Below are positions 57,147 to 64,000 of a stretch of 64,000 nt of DNA, piece after piece. How positions within the stretch are numbered: the stretch's first letter is position 1; each line of letters opens with the position of its first letter. The notes under the pieces were generated by a model. It did not search any database. It worked only from the letters and a program-made list of their open reading frames with translations, and was not told the DNA's origin. A program made the translations under genes and the position numbers. Source of the stretch: Aliikangiella coralliicola (GTDB lineage: Bacteria > Pseudomonadota > Gammaproteobacteria > Enterobacterales > Kangiellaceae); contig NZ_ML660162.1 of NCBI RefSeq assembly GCF_007004725.1, positions 496,001-560,000 on the forward strand. Direction: 5' to 3'.

Positions 57147-58400
57147 CTAATTTATTTGAATACTATTGTGCTGCCTAAATTCTGTCGTATCAGAGAGAAC
57201 AACCTTTTCCCCAAGCTGCAAACCGTTTAAAATTTCTATTTGACTCACAGAGGCACTACCAAAACTCACCAGGCTTTTTCTAGCGACCAATGTTGAGGGG
57301 TCCACAATGTAAAGCAATGACTCACTATTTGCACTGACACCGGCAGGCCGATCAATAAAAAGTGTATCGGCAATTTTTTCTACCAATATTGTTCCAGTGA
57401 CACTCAAATCGGGCCTAACGCTATTAGATAGTTGCGAATTAAATTCAACATCAACTTGAACATTTCCCTTGTCTACTCTGGGATCAATTCGAATAACTTT
57501 TCCATTTAGCAGCTCATTCCTGGTATCGATAATAACCACCAAATCTAAACTGAGTTTTTCAGCATGCACTTCCTGTACTTGTAATTCAGCGATCAATTCT
57601 TGCGGATTTGCAACTCGTGCGACGCTGGTACCCACCTGAATTTGTTGTCCAAGCTCTATCGGAATTTGTTGAACGACGCCATCGAAGCCTGCACGCACTT
57701 CTAATGCCTCAACTTGAGCGCGCATCCTTTCTACTTGATTGCGAAACATCCACACCTTGGCTTCTTCTGCGGCTAATCGCGCTTTTGCGACTTCAGCTCT
57801 TCGTTTTTGTCTTTCGCTTCTTATTCTTAACATTAATTGACTTTGGCGTGCACGTAGCTTCGAGTTTTCAAAATCAATGGCTGAAATAATATTTTTTTCG
57901 GCAAGGGGCTTTTGCGCTTTTTCGTTCATCAATGCCAATTCAACTTCCATTTTCGCCTCGGCGACCAACATTTCATATTCCAGATTTTTTTCTTCAATCT
58001 CGGCTTTTAACGCCAGAAATTGCGCTTCGGCCGCATTGTATTCCCACTCGGCTTGCTTATAGTCTTGTTCCAATTCTGGATTACGTAATTTGATTAAAAT
58101 GCTATCGCCGGAGACTCGAGCGCCCGGTTTAACCAATACCCGTTCGACAATTCCAGCAGAGGCAGTGGAAATCCATCGATTGTCTGCGGCAACTAAATTT
58201 CCAACACCTCGAATTTCATGGCTAAATTCGCCCCGCTTAACTTCCCCTACCCAAACTTTTTCATTTTCGACAGAGGGTAAAGCTGACTCGATAGTGAACG
58301 AGAGTACCGTCATGGCAACTAGCGCAATGGCGATAACGCAATATATTGGTTTCACTCTTTTAAAAAACGCGCTTTGATTTCGGCGAATCGGAATATCCAT
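57147..58400 (-). CDS. HlyD/RND-type periplasmic adaptor protein
   Basis: A 417-residue membrane-fusion protein: a TM at about 17-38, then lipoyl/biotinyl-like halves and a long coiled-coil hairpin (about 110-225, ending VWMFRNQVERMRAQVEALEVRAGFDGVVQQIP) and a beta-barrel domain. It is the first gene of the operon adaptor, ATPase, permease, response regulator, kinase. No TolC-like gene lies in the window. The order fits an export or peptide-sensing module controlled by its own two-component pair. Confidence 0.9.
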   Translation of the reverse strand: MDIPIRRNQSAFFKRVKPIYCVIAIALVAMTVLSFTIESALPSVENEKVWVGEVKRGEFSHEIRGVGNLVAADNRWISTASAGIVERVLVKPGARVSGDSILIKLRNPELEQDYKQAEWEYNAAEAQFLALKAEIEEKNLEYEMLVAEAKMEVELALMNEKAQKPLAEKNIISAIDFENSKLRARQSQLMLRIRSERQKRRAEVAKARLAAEEAKVWMFRNQVERMRAQVEALEVRAGFDGVVQQIPIELGQQIQVGTSVARVANPQELIAELQVQEVHAEKLSLDLVVIIDTRNELLNGKVIRIDPRVDKGNVQVDVEFNSQLSNSVRPDLSVTGTILVEKIADTLFIDRPAGVSANSESLLYIVDPSTLVARKSLVSFGSASVSQIEILNGLQLGEKVVLSDTTEFRQHNSIQIN

Positions 58401-58835
58401 AAAAGCTCTTAAGGTACTCGATATAAATGCAACCCTTCAATTTTAGGCGCACATCCAGTTATAAATATCCATTACTTAGCAGCTAATATGCCAGGATCAC
58501 GTTCAACCATAACTCATTGTATCTAAAGGGAATTATTTTTTTGTGAGGGTTAGGCGGACAAGAGATTTACGAAAATGAACACTGTTTTTTAAAATCGAAC
58601 ACGAATCGTCAGTTCATATAAACAAGACTCTGGTTCACAATTTTGAACCACTCTCGTTACTGCTACAAAATCCAGAAAAAATCCGACAGCCAGAAGATAT
58701 TCTTATAAATCAAATAGTTAAAAAAAAGGACATTTTCCGGTTAAATTTTTCATAACCTCTCCCTGGACGTTAAATCTGTCACAACAACCGGCAAATTGCT
58801 CTTTGATTTCAAGTGTTTGGTTCCACTCCCACAAA
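58401..58835. other. Intergenic region with possible winged-helix remnant
   Basis: The frame 58579-58755 on the plus strand is open but has no start codon. Its translation contains NFEPLSLLLQNPEKIRQPED, which loosely resembles the second and third helices of an OmpR/CadC winged helix (compare EPKPSAVLHYFVQNTGKNIS in the gene at 47481). It may be the remains of such a regulator, or chance. The first 150 bases must hold the promoter of the adaptor operon. I see no convincing sigma-54 site. Confidence 0.3.
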
Positions 58836-58855
58836 AGATATGTTATAACATATCT
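58836..58855. promoter_or_regulatory. Perfect 20-base palindrome, Zur-box-like
   Basis: AGATATGTTATAACATATCT is fully self-complementary. It matches 11 of 13 positions of the Zur core GTTATAnTATAAC in both directions when read as overlapping sites. With two Zur genes just downstream, it is a likely Zur operator for the transcript that follows. Confidence 0.6.
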
Positions 58856-59005
58856 AAAAATTATTATTTTAGCGAAAACTCAAATAATAAAAGAAAACTT
58901 TAAATTCTTGTTTGCCTTTGTGAAGTGGCCGACGTCAAACAGAGAATGATAAAAAAAGAACCGGAATTTTATTTTTAACAGGTAATTTATGTTCAGGGGA
59001 AACGC

Positions 59006-59125
59006 ATGAAAGTTCTGCGTGCATTATCAACGATGAATATTATGAGTATGCGTTCGACTTTGGCAATGACGCTACTTTCACTATTCACTCACCTGGTGAC
59101 GGCATCAACGGTAGTATCTCAATAA
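59006..59125 (+). CDS. Possible 39-aa peptide downstream of Zur-like palindrome
   Basis: ATG 59006 with AGGGGA five bases upstream opens a 39-codon ORF (MKVLRALSTMNIMSMRSTLA, then a hydrophobic stretch MTLLSLFTHLVTASTVVSQ). It may be an amphipathic or signal-like peptide. An overlapping open frame (58924-59139, no start codon) encodes IINDEYYEYAFDFGNDATFT and looks equally protein-like, so one of the two may be the remnant of a longer gene. A strong terminator follows. Confidence 0.35.
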   Translation: MKVLRALSTMNIMSMRSTLAMTLLSLFTHLVTASTVVSQ

Positions 59126-59162
59126 ATTGGTATTTGTAGGGCATATCGCAGCCCCTCCTTTA

Positions 59163-59189
59163 GCGCGGCTTTAAGCCGCGCACTTTTTT
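59163..59189 (+). terminator. Rho-independent terminator after the small ORF
   Basis: GCGCGGC (59163-59169) and GCCGCGC (59175-59181) form a GC-rich stem that extends by further pairing; a T6 run follows at 59184-59189. It gives the 58836-59189 stretch the layout of a complete short transcription unit: operator, RBS/ORF, terminator. Confidence 0.85.
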
Positions 59190-59201
59190 ATAAAATATAT
59201 C

Positions 59202-59463
59202 ATGAAAAAAACACTCTTCATCATATCAATCTACTCCGAGGCATGATTATCATTTTTGTACAGCAATATTTGTTTTTCTCGCAGACTTGTCTGCAGCGAT
59301 AATAGAAAATCGTTTTAGCGATAGTCGAGACTTCGCGATAAATATCATTAAACGAGGCGTCATTCTGATCATTCTCGAGTTTACTATTGTTTCCTGGTCA
59401 TGGAGCTTCAATCCTAACCGCCAAACGCAGATTAGGAAAAAAGTATTCAAGAATCCAGACTAA
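59202..59463 (+). pseudogene. Remnant of a DUF1624 (heparan-alpha-glucosaminide acetyltransferase-like) membrane protein
   Basis: Two frames carry pieces of one protein. The frame from 59210 reads NTLHHINLLRGMIIIFV, the usual start of DUF1624 proteins (D-x-x-RG). A second frame, from 59251 to the stop at 59461, reads HFCTAIFVFLADLSAAIIEN and later RGVILIILEFTIVSWSWSFN, the next conserved DUF1624 segments. The about 45 residues expected between them are missing, and the C-terminal two thirds are gone. ATG 59202 is out of frame with both. So it is a frameshifted, deleted and truncated copy. Confidence 0.65.
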
Positions 59464-59486
59464 CGCTCAATTGATTTTTATGCTAT

Positions 59487-59499
59487 GTTATAACGTAAC
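59487..59499. promoter_or_regulatory. Zur-box-like site upstream of zur1
   Basis: GTTATAACGTAAC matches the Zur consensus GTTATAnTATAAC at 11 of 13 positions. It lies 180 bases before the zur-like gene at 59680. A separate palindrome, AATGTCGATATGACATT (59544-59560), lies between the two and may be a second regulator site. Confidence 0.55.
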
Positions 59500-59679
59500 C
59501 TATGGACTGGAGTTAATTCGAAGCTTTTGTCACTAATCCTTAAAATGTCGATATGACATTAGACTCAAATTTAACAAAGCTTTTCTCCCTATTTGATACA
59601 ACATACCATTATTTTTCAAGCGCTAATAATTGAAATAGTACCCCAAAATCAATGAGTAAAAGCGAACTAGAAGAGATTA

Positions 59680-60159
59680 ATGAGCACAAAGAAAGTTGCA
59701 GAAAATTTGCTTAAGATCGTTGAACGTGCTGATGAGAAATGTAAGCACATGGGCGTTAAACTGACCACCAAAAGAAAACAAGTTTTAATGGGCCTGGTAA
59801 AATCGGAAAAGGCCATATCTGCCTACGAACTTGCAGACTATTATACCCAAGAGTTTGAAGTTGCAATGCCTCCTATGTCTGTCTATCGAATTCTGGATTT
59901 TCTACAGCAAGCACAGCTGGTTCACAAACTAAATATCGCAAACAAATACGTCGCCTGCTCTCACATCACCTGTGATCACGCCCATGAAATCCCTCAGTTT
60001 CTAATCTGTAGCAAGTGTCAGCAAGTCGAAGAAATTACTATCAAGAAATCGATAATCGAAAATCTTCAATTGAATGTAGAAAAAGCGGGGTTTCGCCTAC
60101 TCAGTCCGCAACTGGAAATGAATTGCCTGTGCGAACACTGCATGGTAGATGCCGCTTAA
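59680..60159 (+). CDS. Fur-family regulator, Zur type (copy 1)
   Basis: A 159-residue metalloregulator. The winged helix (KLTTKRKQVLMGLVKSEKAISAYELADYY, MSVYRILDFLQQAQLVHKL) is followed by the metal domain: ACSHITCDHAHEIPQFLICSKCQQVEEI with CxxC (structural zinc), and CLCEHC near the C-terminus. The Cys/His layout is that of Zur rather than Fur. ATG 59680 has GAAGAG upstream. It heads a unit with the MerC-family gene (23 bases) and the COG0523 gene. It is about two-thirds identical by eye to the second copy at 62019. Confidence 0.88.
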   Translation: MSTKKVAENLLKIVERADEKCKHMGVKLTTKRKQVLMGLVKSEKAISAYELADYYTQEFEVAMPPMSVYRILDFLQQAQLVHKLNIANKYVACSHITCDHAHEIPQFLICSKCQQVEEITIKKSIIENLQLNVEKAGFRLLSPQLEMNCLCEHCMVDAA

Positions 60160-60182
60160 CAGATAAACGGAAAATATATATT

Positions 60183-60572
60183 ATGAATATTCAAGCCATA
60201 GGAGATAAAACGGCCATTGGCCTTTCATTTTTATGCACAGTACATTGCATTGTCTTGCCTATAGTCTTACTAATAGCACCGTCAATTGCGGCATTTTCAT
60301 TTAACGACAAACAATTCCATCAATATATGTTAGCAGCGGTATTTATTAACAGTATTTTTGCCTTATCGACGGGCTACCGGAAGCACAAACAATCAATTAT
60401 CTATGCCTGGGGAATCTCCGGGTTAAGTCTGTTGTTATTAGCGTTCGTTTTAGGTCACGACGCGCTGGGTGAGTTTGGCGAAAAAGCATTTACTTTATTA
60501 GGCGCTATTGCTGTCGCTTACGGGCATGTAAAAAACCACCGGTTATGCTGCAAACAAGCCTGCAGCTGTTAG
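60183..60572 (+). CDS. MerC-family membrane protein
   Basis: A 129-residue four-TM protein of the MerC family. Cys18 and Cys22 (FLCTVHCIVLP) in TM1 correspond to the metal-binding pair of MerC, and the C-terminus has further Cys (CCKQACSC). ATG 60183 is the first start after zur1. No other mer gene is present. Given its neighbours it may move or sense zinc rather than mercury; that is inference. Confidence 0.82.
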   Translation: MNIQAIGDKTAIGLSFLCTVHCIVLPIVLLIAPSIAAFSFNDKQFHQYMLAAVFINSIFALSTGYRKHKQSIIYAWGISGLSLLLLAFVLGHDALGEFGEKAFTLLGAIAVAYGHVKNHRLCCKQACSC

Positions 60573-60618
60573 AGCATTACCATAAAACTATTCTTGATAT
60601 ATAAGTTAAGCCAGTCCA

Positions 60619-61623
60619 ATGAGCCACATTAATTCCAATATAGAAGCAGTCCCAACTAATATCATCACGGGTTTTTTGGGTGTTGGAAAAACATCCGCGA
60701 TAATCCATTTACTAAGCAATAAACCCAAGAATGAACGCTGGGCAATATTAGTCAATGAGTTTGGTGAAATTGGTGTTGATGGCAGTTTATTTGAAGGGCA
60801 ACATTCAAAAGACCAAGGCGTATTTATTCGCGAGGTACCCGGCGGTTGCATGTGCTGTGCATCAGGCTTACCAATGCAAATCGCTTTAAATCAGCTACTC
60901 GCTCTCGCCAAACCCGATCGCCTGTTAATTGAACCAACAGGGCTTGGACATCCGAAAGAAGTTTTAGAGGTACTTTCAAGTGACCATTATAAAGATGTAC
61001 TTTCGTTGCAAAAAACACTCACCCTGGTAGATGCTCGGAAACTTTCGGATAAGCGATATTCGACACATGATACTTTTATCCAGCAAATAGCGCTCGCAGA
61101 TGTTGTCGTGGGTAATAAGTTGGATCTTTATGAAAATGAAGAAAAAAACAGGTTAACGGATTTCGTCAAACAACATGGCCAATCCCAGGCGAAAGTTACT
61201 TTTACCCAACATGGCAAAATAGCGCTATCTCAATTAAAAGGCGCCACCGCTACCCTATTCTCAAAGTCTCACCACCATCATTACAATAATGAAAAAAAGC
61301 CAACCATCTCAGAAAGCCCCATTCCAAAATGTGGATTTATTAAGGCCACCAATGAAGGCGACGGTTTTAAGAGTGTTGGCTGGCGATTCTCTCCGGAAAA
61401 AATATTTAACCGCCAGAAATTATTGACGTTTCTAACTGGTATCCAGGCGGAAAGAATGAAAGCGGTATTTATCACAAACGCGGGAATATTTGGCTACAAC
61501 CTTACGGAAGATGCACTCACGGAAGTAGAGTTGGATGACTGTTTCGAAAGTCGTATTGAAATCATATCCGACAGCCTGGATGGTTCGCTAGAAACACAAC
61601 TCATGGATTGCGTTGCGAACTGA
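60619..61623 (+). CDS. COG0523 (CobW/ZigA-like) GTPase, putative zinc chaperone
   Basis: A 334-residue G3E GTPase. Walker A is GFLGVGKT (18-25), the metal motif GGCMCC gives Cys77, Cys79 and Cys80 (CxCC), and GNKLDL is the base-recognition motif. A His-rich stretch (HHHHYNNE, about residue 216) and a CobW C-terminal domain (about 235-330) follow. The placement between two Zur genes argues for a zinc-chaperone role of the ZigA/YeiR type used in zinc shortage rather than cobalamin synthesis. Confidence 0.88.
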   Translation: MSHINSNIEAVPTNIITGFLGVGKTSAIIHLLSNKPKNERWAILVNEFGEIGVDGSLFEGQHSKDQGVFIREVPGGCMCCASGLPMQIALNQLLALAKPDRLLIEPTGLGHPKEVLEVLSSDHYKDVLSLQKTLTLVDARKLSDKRYSTHDTFIQQIALADVVVGNKLDLYENEEKNRLTDFVKQHGQSQAKVTFTQHGKIALSQLKGATATLFSKSHHHHYNNEKKPTISESPIPKCGFIKATNEGDGFKSVGWRFSPEKIFNRQKLLTFLTGIQAERMKAVFITNAGIFGYNLTEDALTEVELDDCFESRIEIISDSLDGSLETQLMDCVAN

Positions 61624-62018
61624 ACACCCAAATATTGAATTGTTTATTCTTTCCTCCGGTTTCCTGGACTGGGGAATTTTAGAAGGTTAATTACGTATTT
61701 ATTATTAGAATCGAGAATAAAAAAACAGTAGCTGATATTTGTAATGACTAATGGCGCGTCTGGAATTAGCTTAAGTGCCAAATTGAAAACGAAGTTAAGC
61801 CACAGACAGCATTTGAAAAATCACTTTAAGTTTCTTAGTTTTTTCTATTACTTTTTAATAGAGATCCGTTTAAATCGATAAAATACTGCTATTCTTTAAA
61901 AACTAGTAAACATTATATGATTTCATCTTACTCAACGAAATGATATATTGTAGCGCTGTTGTATTAAATAATATTGGGCAGAGTTCTTTGGCCCTCTTTC
62001 ATTCCTCCGATAGAACAT
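61624..62018. other. Intergenic region, zur2 promoter
   Basis: A 395-base AT-rich gap. No ORF with a plausible start is seen. Near 61939 the sequence AAATGATATATTGTAG resembles a degenerate half of a Zur box, about 70 bases before zur2; it is weak. No terminator with a clear stem follows the COG0523 gene. Confidence 0.35.
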
Positions 62019-62477
62019 ATGGCGACAATAGATTACATCATTAAGCACGCAGAGCAGCATTGCAAAAATAACGGTTCACGTCTCACAGATAAACGAAAGA
62101 ACGTATTGGCTGGTCTATTACAATCTGAAAAAGCACTTTCTGCCTATGAACTGGCAAATTACTGCGCTAAAGAGCTCGACCAGTCCCTTCCAGCAATGTC
62201 TGTCTATCGGATCCTTGATTTTTTACAAGAAGAGCAGTTAGTGCACAAGCTCAACCTGGCCAATAAATATGTTGCTTGCTCCCATATTACCTGTGATCAC
62301 GCTCATGAAGTTCCCCAGTTCTTGATTTGTAGTGATTGCCAGCGAGTAACAGAGATTGGTATTAACAAAAAAATTATTCAAACCCTTCAGGCGAATGTAG
62401 AAGAAGCAGGTTATCACCTTAAAAGCCCTCAGCTAGAAATCAATTGCATTTGCGAAGCGTGTGTGAAAGAAGATTAA
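62019..62477 (+). CDS. Fur-family regulator, Zur type (copy 2)
   Basis: A 152-residue paralogue of the 59680 gene. It has the same core (SVYRILDFLQEEQLVHKLNL, ACSHITCDHAHEVPQFLICSDC, CICEAC). I start it at ATG 62019 (MATIDYIIKHAEQHC), which aligns with copy 1; an upstream TTG at 61974 has no ribosome binding site. Both copies keep all Cys and His ligands, so both are probably functional. They may differ in affinity or target. Confidence 0.86.
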   Translation: MATIDYIIKHAEQHCKNNGSRLTDKRKNVLAGLLQSEKALSAYELANYCAKELDQSLPAMSVYRILDFLQEEQLVHKLNLANKYVACSHITCDHAHEVPQFLICSDCQRVTEIGINKKIIQTLQANVEEAGYHLKSPQLEINCICEACVKED

Positions 62478-62513
62478 AATCTCCCACCACGAGCATAAGT
62501 CTGCGAGATTCTC

Positions 62514-62587
62514 AAAACCATCGACAAGTAAGTTACATTATCGATGGTTTAAAGATGAACCTGTAGAATGGCTACATGGCTCATCTT
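62514..62587. repeat. Two adjacent hairpins between zur2 and the S41 protease
   Basis: AAACCATCGA (62514-62523) pairs with TCGATGGTTT (62540-62549), a 10-base stem. Immediately next, AAAGATGA (62550-62557) pairs with TCATCTTT (62580-62587), with an inner TGTAG/CTACA stem. They touch without spacing. They sit between convergent genes and may terminate both, though T-runs are weak. Confidence 0.55.
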
Positions 62588-62671
62588 TCGTCGGGATGCC
62601 GCATCACTTGCTGAACAAAAAAATGACCGCGGCAATCTCAAAGAACGAAAGATAAACACGCCCTAGATAGA

Positions 62672-64000
62672 TTATTTAAAATTAGTCGGTGGTTTTGGTG
62701 CCTTAATTGATTTACGTGGATTAGCCTCAAGTTCTATTAGTAACTCTTTAACGGCTCTTTCCAGCGATGGATCCTTACCGGCATTGATTAATTCGGGACG
62801 ATCCAATACCTCAATGTCCGGCGAAACACCGACATTTTCCACAATCCAATTTCCATCTGTGTCCATGGTTCTAAAAGTTGCCGCTAACAATAAACCACCA
62901 TCAGCTAGTCCTGGATTACCACTGATCCCAATTAAACCGCCCCAGGTTCGCGTGCCAACCAGTTTGCCTAAACCGAGTTTGCGGAAGTAATAAGGTAAGG
63001 CGTCACCACCCGAGCTGGAGTAACCATTGATCAGCATGGCTTTTGGTCCATCGTGAGCAATCAGCGGAGTGGCATTGGGTTTTAGCCCACGGAACTTCCA
63101 ATAGTTTAGCGTCTTACGAGAAAGCAACTCGATCATACGATCGGGAATAAAACCGCCACCGTTATATCGATCATCAATGATTAATGCATCTTTAGTCACT
63201 TGCGGTAAAAATCGTTTGAATAATTCGCGGTTGCCATCGGTTGCCGTGTTAGGTAAGTGCAAGTAGCCGATCCTTCCACCCGATAATTTTTCTACCATGG
63301 CCGCTCTTTGGTTAACCCAATCCAGATAACGCAGGTTATGTTCGCGAGCAATCGGTTTCACCTGAGCAGTCCAGCTACCTTTAATGCGTGGACGAGAATT
63401 TAAAGTTAAAGTAATCGTTCGATTCTGAGTATCCTCCAGCAACTGGTAAATATTGTTTACCTGCTTGGTCGAATGACCGTTAATCGCTAAAATAAAATCA
63501 CCTTCGCTGACCTTTACACCCGGCTGGGTGAGCGGAGAACGGAACGCATCATGCCAGTTTTCTCCTGCAAAAATTTTATTAATTTTAAAATAACCTGATT
63601 TATCATGGGAAAATTCAGCGCCTAACAATCCATGTTTTCTACTATCAACGCGCGGTTGATCACCAGCGTTAACATAAACGTGACCGGCATTGAGTTCGCC
63701 TGCAATTTCTCCAAACACATAGTCTAAATCTGTGCGGTGAGTTGCGGCATCTGCCCAAGGTTGGTACTTACTACGTATTTGCAACCAGTCGTTTCCGTGA
63801 GTGTTGGGATCATAGAACCAATCTCGTAAAATTCTCCATCCGTCAACATACATTTGTTGCCATTCTATTTTTGGATCAATCTTTAAGGTTAAATTAGTCA
63901 AGTTAAGCTTGGTTTTATCAAACTTTTGCTCAGCCTTTGCATCCACAATGGCAAAATCATTCCCCCGTCGTAATAAGAGTTTTTTGCCATCATCAGAAAG
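62672..64000 (-). CDS. S41-family (tricorn-like) peptidase, C-terminal part
   Basis: The frame enters from beyond the right edge (last visible residues LSDDGKKLLLRRGNDF, a beta-propeller blade) and ends at 62672, giving about 442 residues. It shows a helical C1-like domain, a PDZ domain (GVKVSEGDFILAINGHSTKQVNN) and the S41 catalytic core (GRIGYLHLPNT, ALIIDDRYNGGG, NGYSSSGGDALPYYF with the Ser nucleophile, then ENVGVSPDIEV). This is the C-terminal half of a TolB-propeller/PDZ/S41 tricorn homologue. It degrades peptides; cellular substrate unknown. Confidence 0.9.
   Translation of the reverse strand, partial: LSDDGKKLLLRRGNDFAIVDAKAEQKFDKTKLNLTNLTLKIDPKIEWQQMYVDGWRILRDWFYDPNTHGNDWLQIRSKYQPWADAATHRTDLDYVFGEIAGELNAGHVYVNAGDQPRVDSRKHGLLGAEFSHDKSGYFKINKIFAGENWHDAFRSPLTQPGVKVSEGDFILAINGHSTKQVNNIYQLLEDTQNRTITLTLNSRPRIKGSWTAQVKPIAREHNLRYLDWVNQRAAMVEKLSGGRIGYLHLPNTATDGNRELFKRFLPQVTKDALIIDDRYNGGGFIPDRMIELLSRKTLNYWKFRGLKPNATPLIAHDGPKAMLINGYSSSGGDALPYYFRKLGLGKLVGTRTWGGLIGISGNPGLADGGLLLAATFRTMDTDGNWIVENVGVSPDIEVLDRPELINAGKDPSLERAVKELLIELEANPRKSIKAPKPPTNFK

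Noticed and set aside
58480-58500. Candidate sigma-54 promoter on the minus strand before the adaptor operon
   Set aside because: TGGCAT is followed by GC at one base more than the fixed -24/-12 spacing, so I do not list it as a site.
59250-59450. Minus-strand open frame of 66 codons in the decayed region
   Set aside because: It is antisense to the recognisable DUF1624 remnant and has no ribosome binding site.
60183-60572. Mercury-resistance operon
   Set aside because: Only a MerC-family membrane protein is present; no merR, merT, merP or merA. The flanking Zur and COG0523 genes point to zinc.

Overview
The window looks like chromosomal DNA from a moderately AT-rich, free-living, probably marine gammaproteobacterium. 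The support is a class I adenylate cyclase next to lptM-dapF-DUF484-xerC-yigB, a glyQ-glyS-gmhB block, metE divergent from metR, and a long MSHA type IV pilus locus. I cannot name the genus; Kangiellaceae or an Alteromonadales relative would fit, but this is only a guess. No rRNA, tRNA, CRISPR array, insertion sequence or prophage is visible.

Layout. 0-7 kb: the end of a beta-lactamase-fold hydrolase, a small membrane protein, a YcaC-like hydrolase and a pirin divergent from a LysR regulator, a His-rich lipoprotein, then metR/metE sharing a perfect MetR box. 7-17 kb: an alpha/beta-hydrolase lipoprotein followed by a minus-strand island of mostly uncharacterised families: an EF-hand/TerB-like miniprotein, a 4-TM protein, a K+ channel with RCK domain, an RHH-like protein, DUF2491 (YjfK-like), PspA/IM30 (YjfJ-like), DUF2170 (YjfI-like), a membrane polyamine aminopropyltransferase, a doubled DUF350 protein and a lipoprotein with a basic tail. 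This resembles the E. coli yjf membrane-stress cluster but has no ATP-grasp (YjfC-type) ligase. It is split by an internal terminator, and a tandem TTGACAT-AAA-ATGTCAA operator lies before DUF2170. 17-25 kb: rluA, a membrane-anchored XRE regulator with a partner membrane protein, and the yigB/xerC/DUF484/dapF/lptM/cyaA housekeeping block.

26-39 kb: a c5-type cytochrome, then the MSHA pilus locus in order mshI (split in two), J, K, L, M, N, E, G, F, one major pilin, C, D, O, P. No mshQ and no second mshB/mshA-type pilin are seen. 39-47 kb: ychJ, a membrane-tethered peroxiredoxin, glyQS, gmhB, a CsaA-like protein, a cytochrome c and a secreted protein. This stretch holds three related inverted-repeat elements that look like a MITE family.

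47-58 kb: a ToxR/CadC-type beta-propeller regulator divergent from a secreted DJ-1/NTF2-like pair, then a minus-strand export operon (HlyD adaptor, ABC ATPase, MacB/FtsX permease) with its NtrC-type response regulator and histidine kinase. 58.4-59.7 kb: a gene graveyard with a clear DUF1624 remnant, a possible winged-helix remnant, a Zur-like palindrome and a 39-codon ORF ending in a strong terminator. 59.7-62.5 kb: a zinc-homeostasis cluster of two Zur paralogues flanking a MerC-family protein and a COG0523 GTPase. 62.7-64 kb: the 3' part of a tricorn-like S41 protease that runs off the window.
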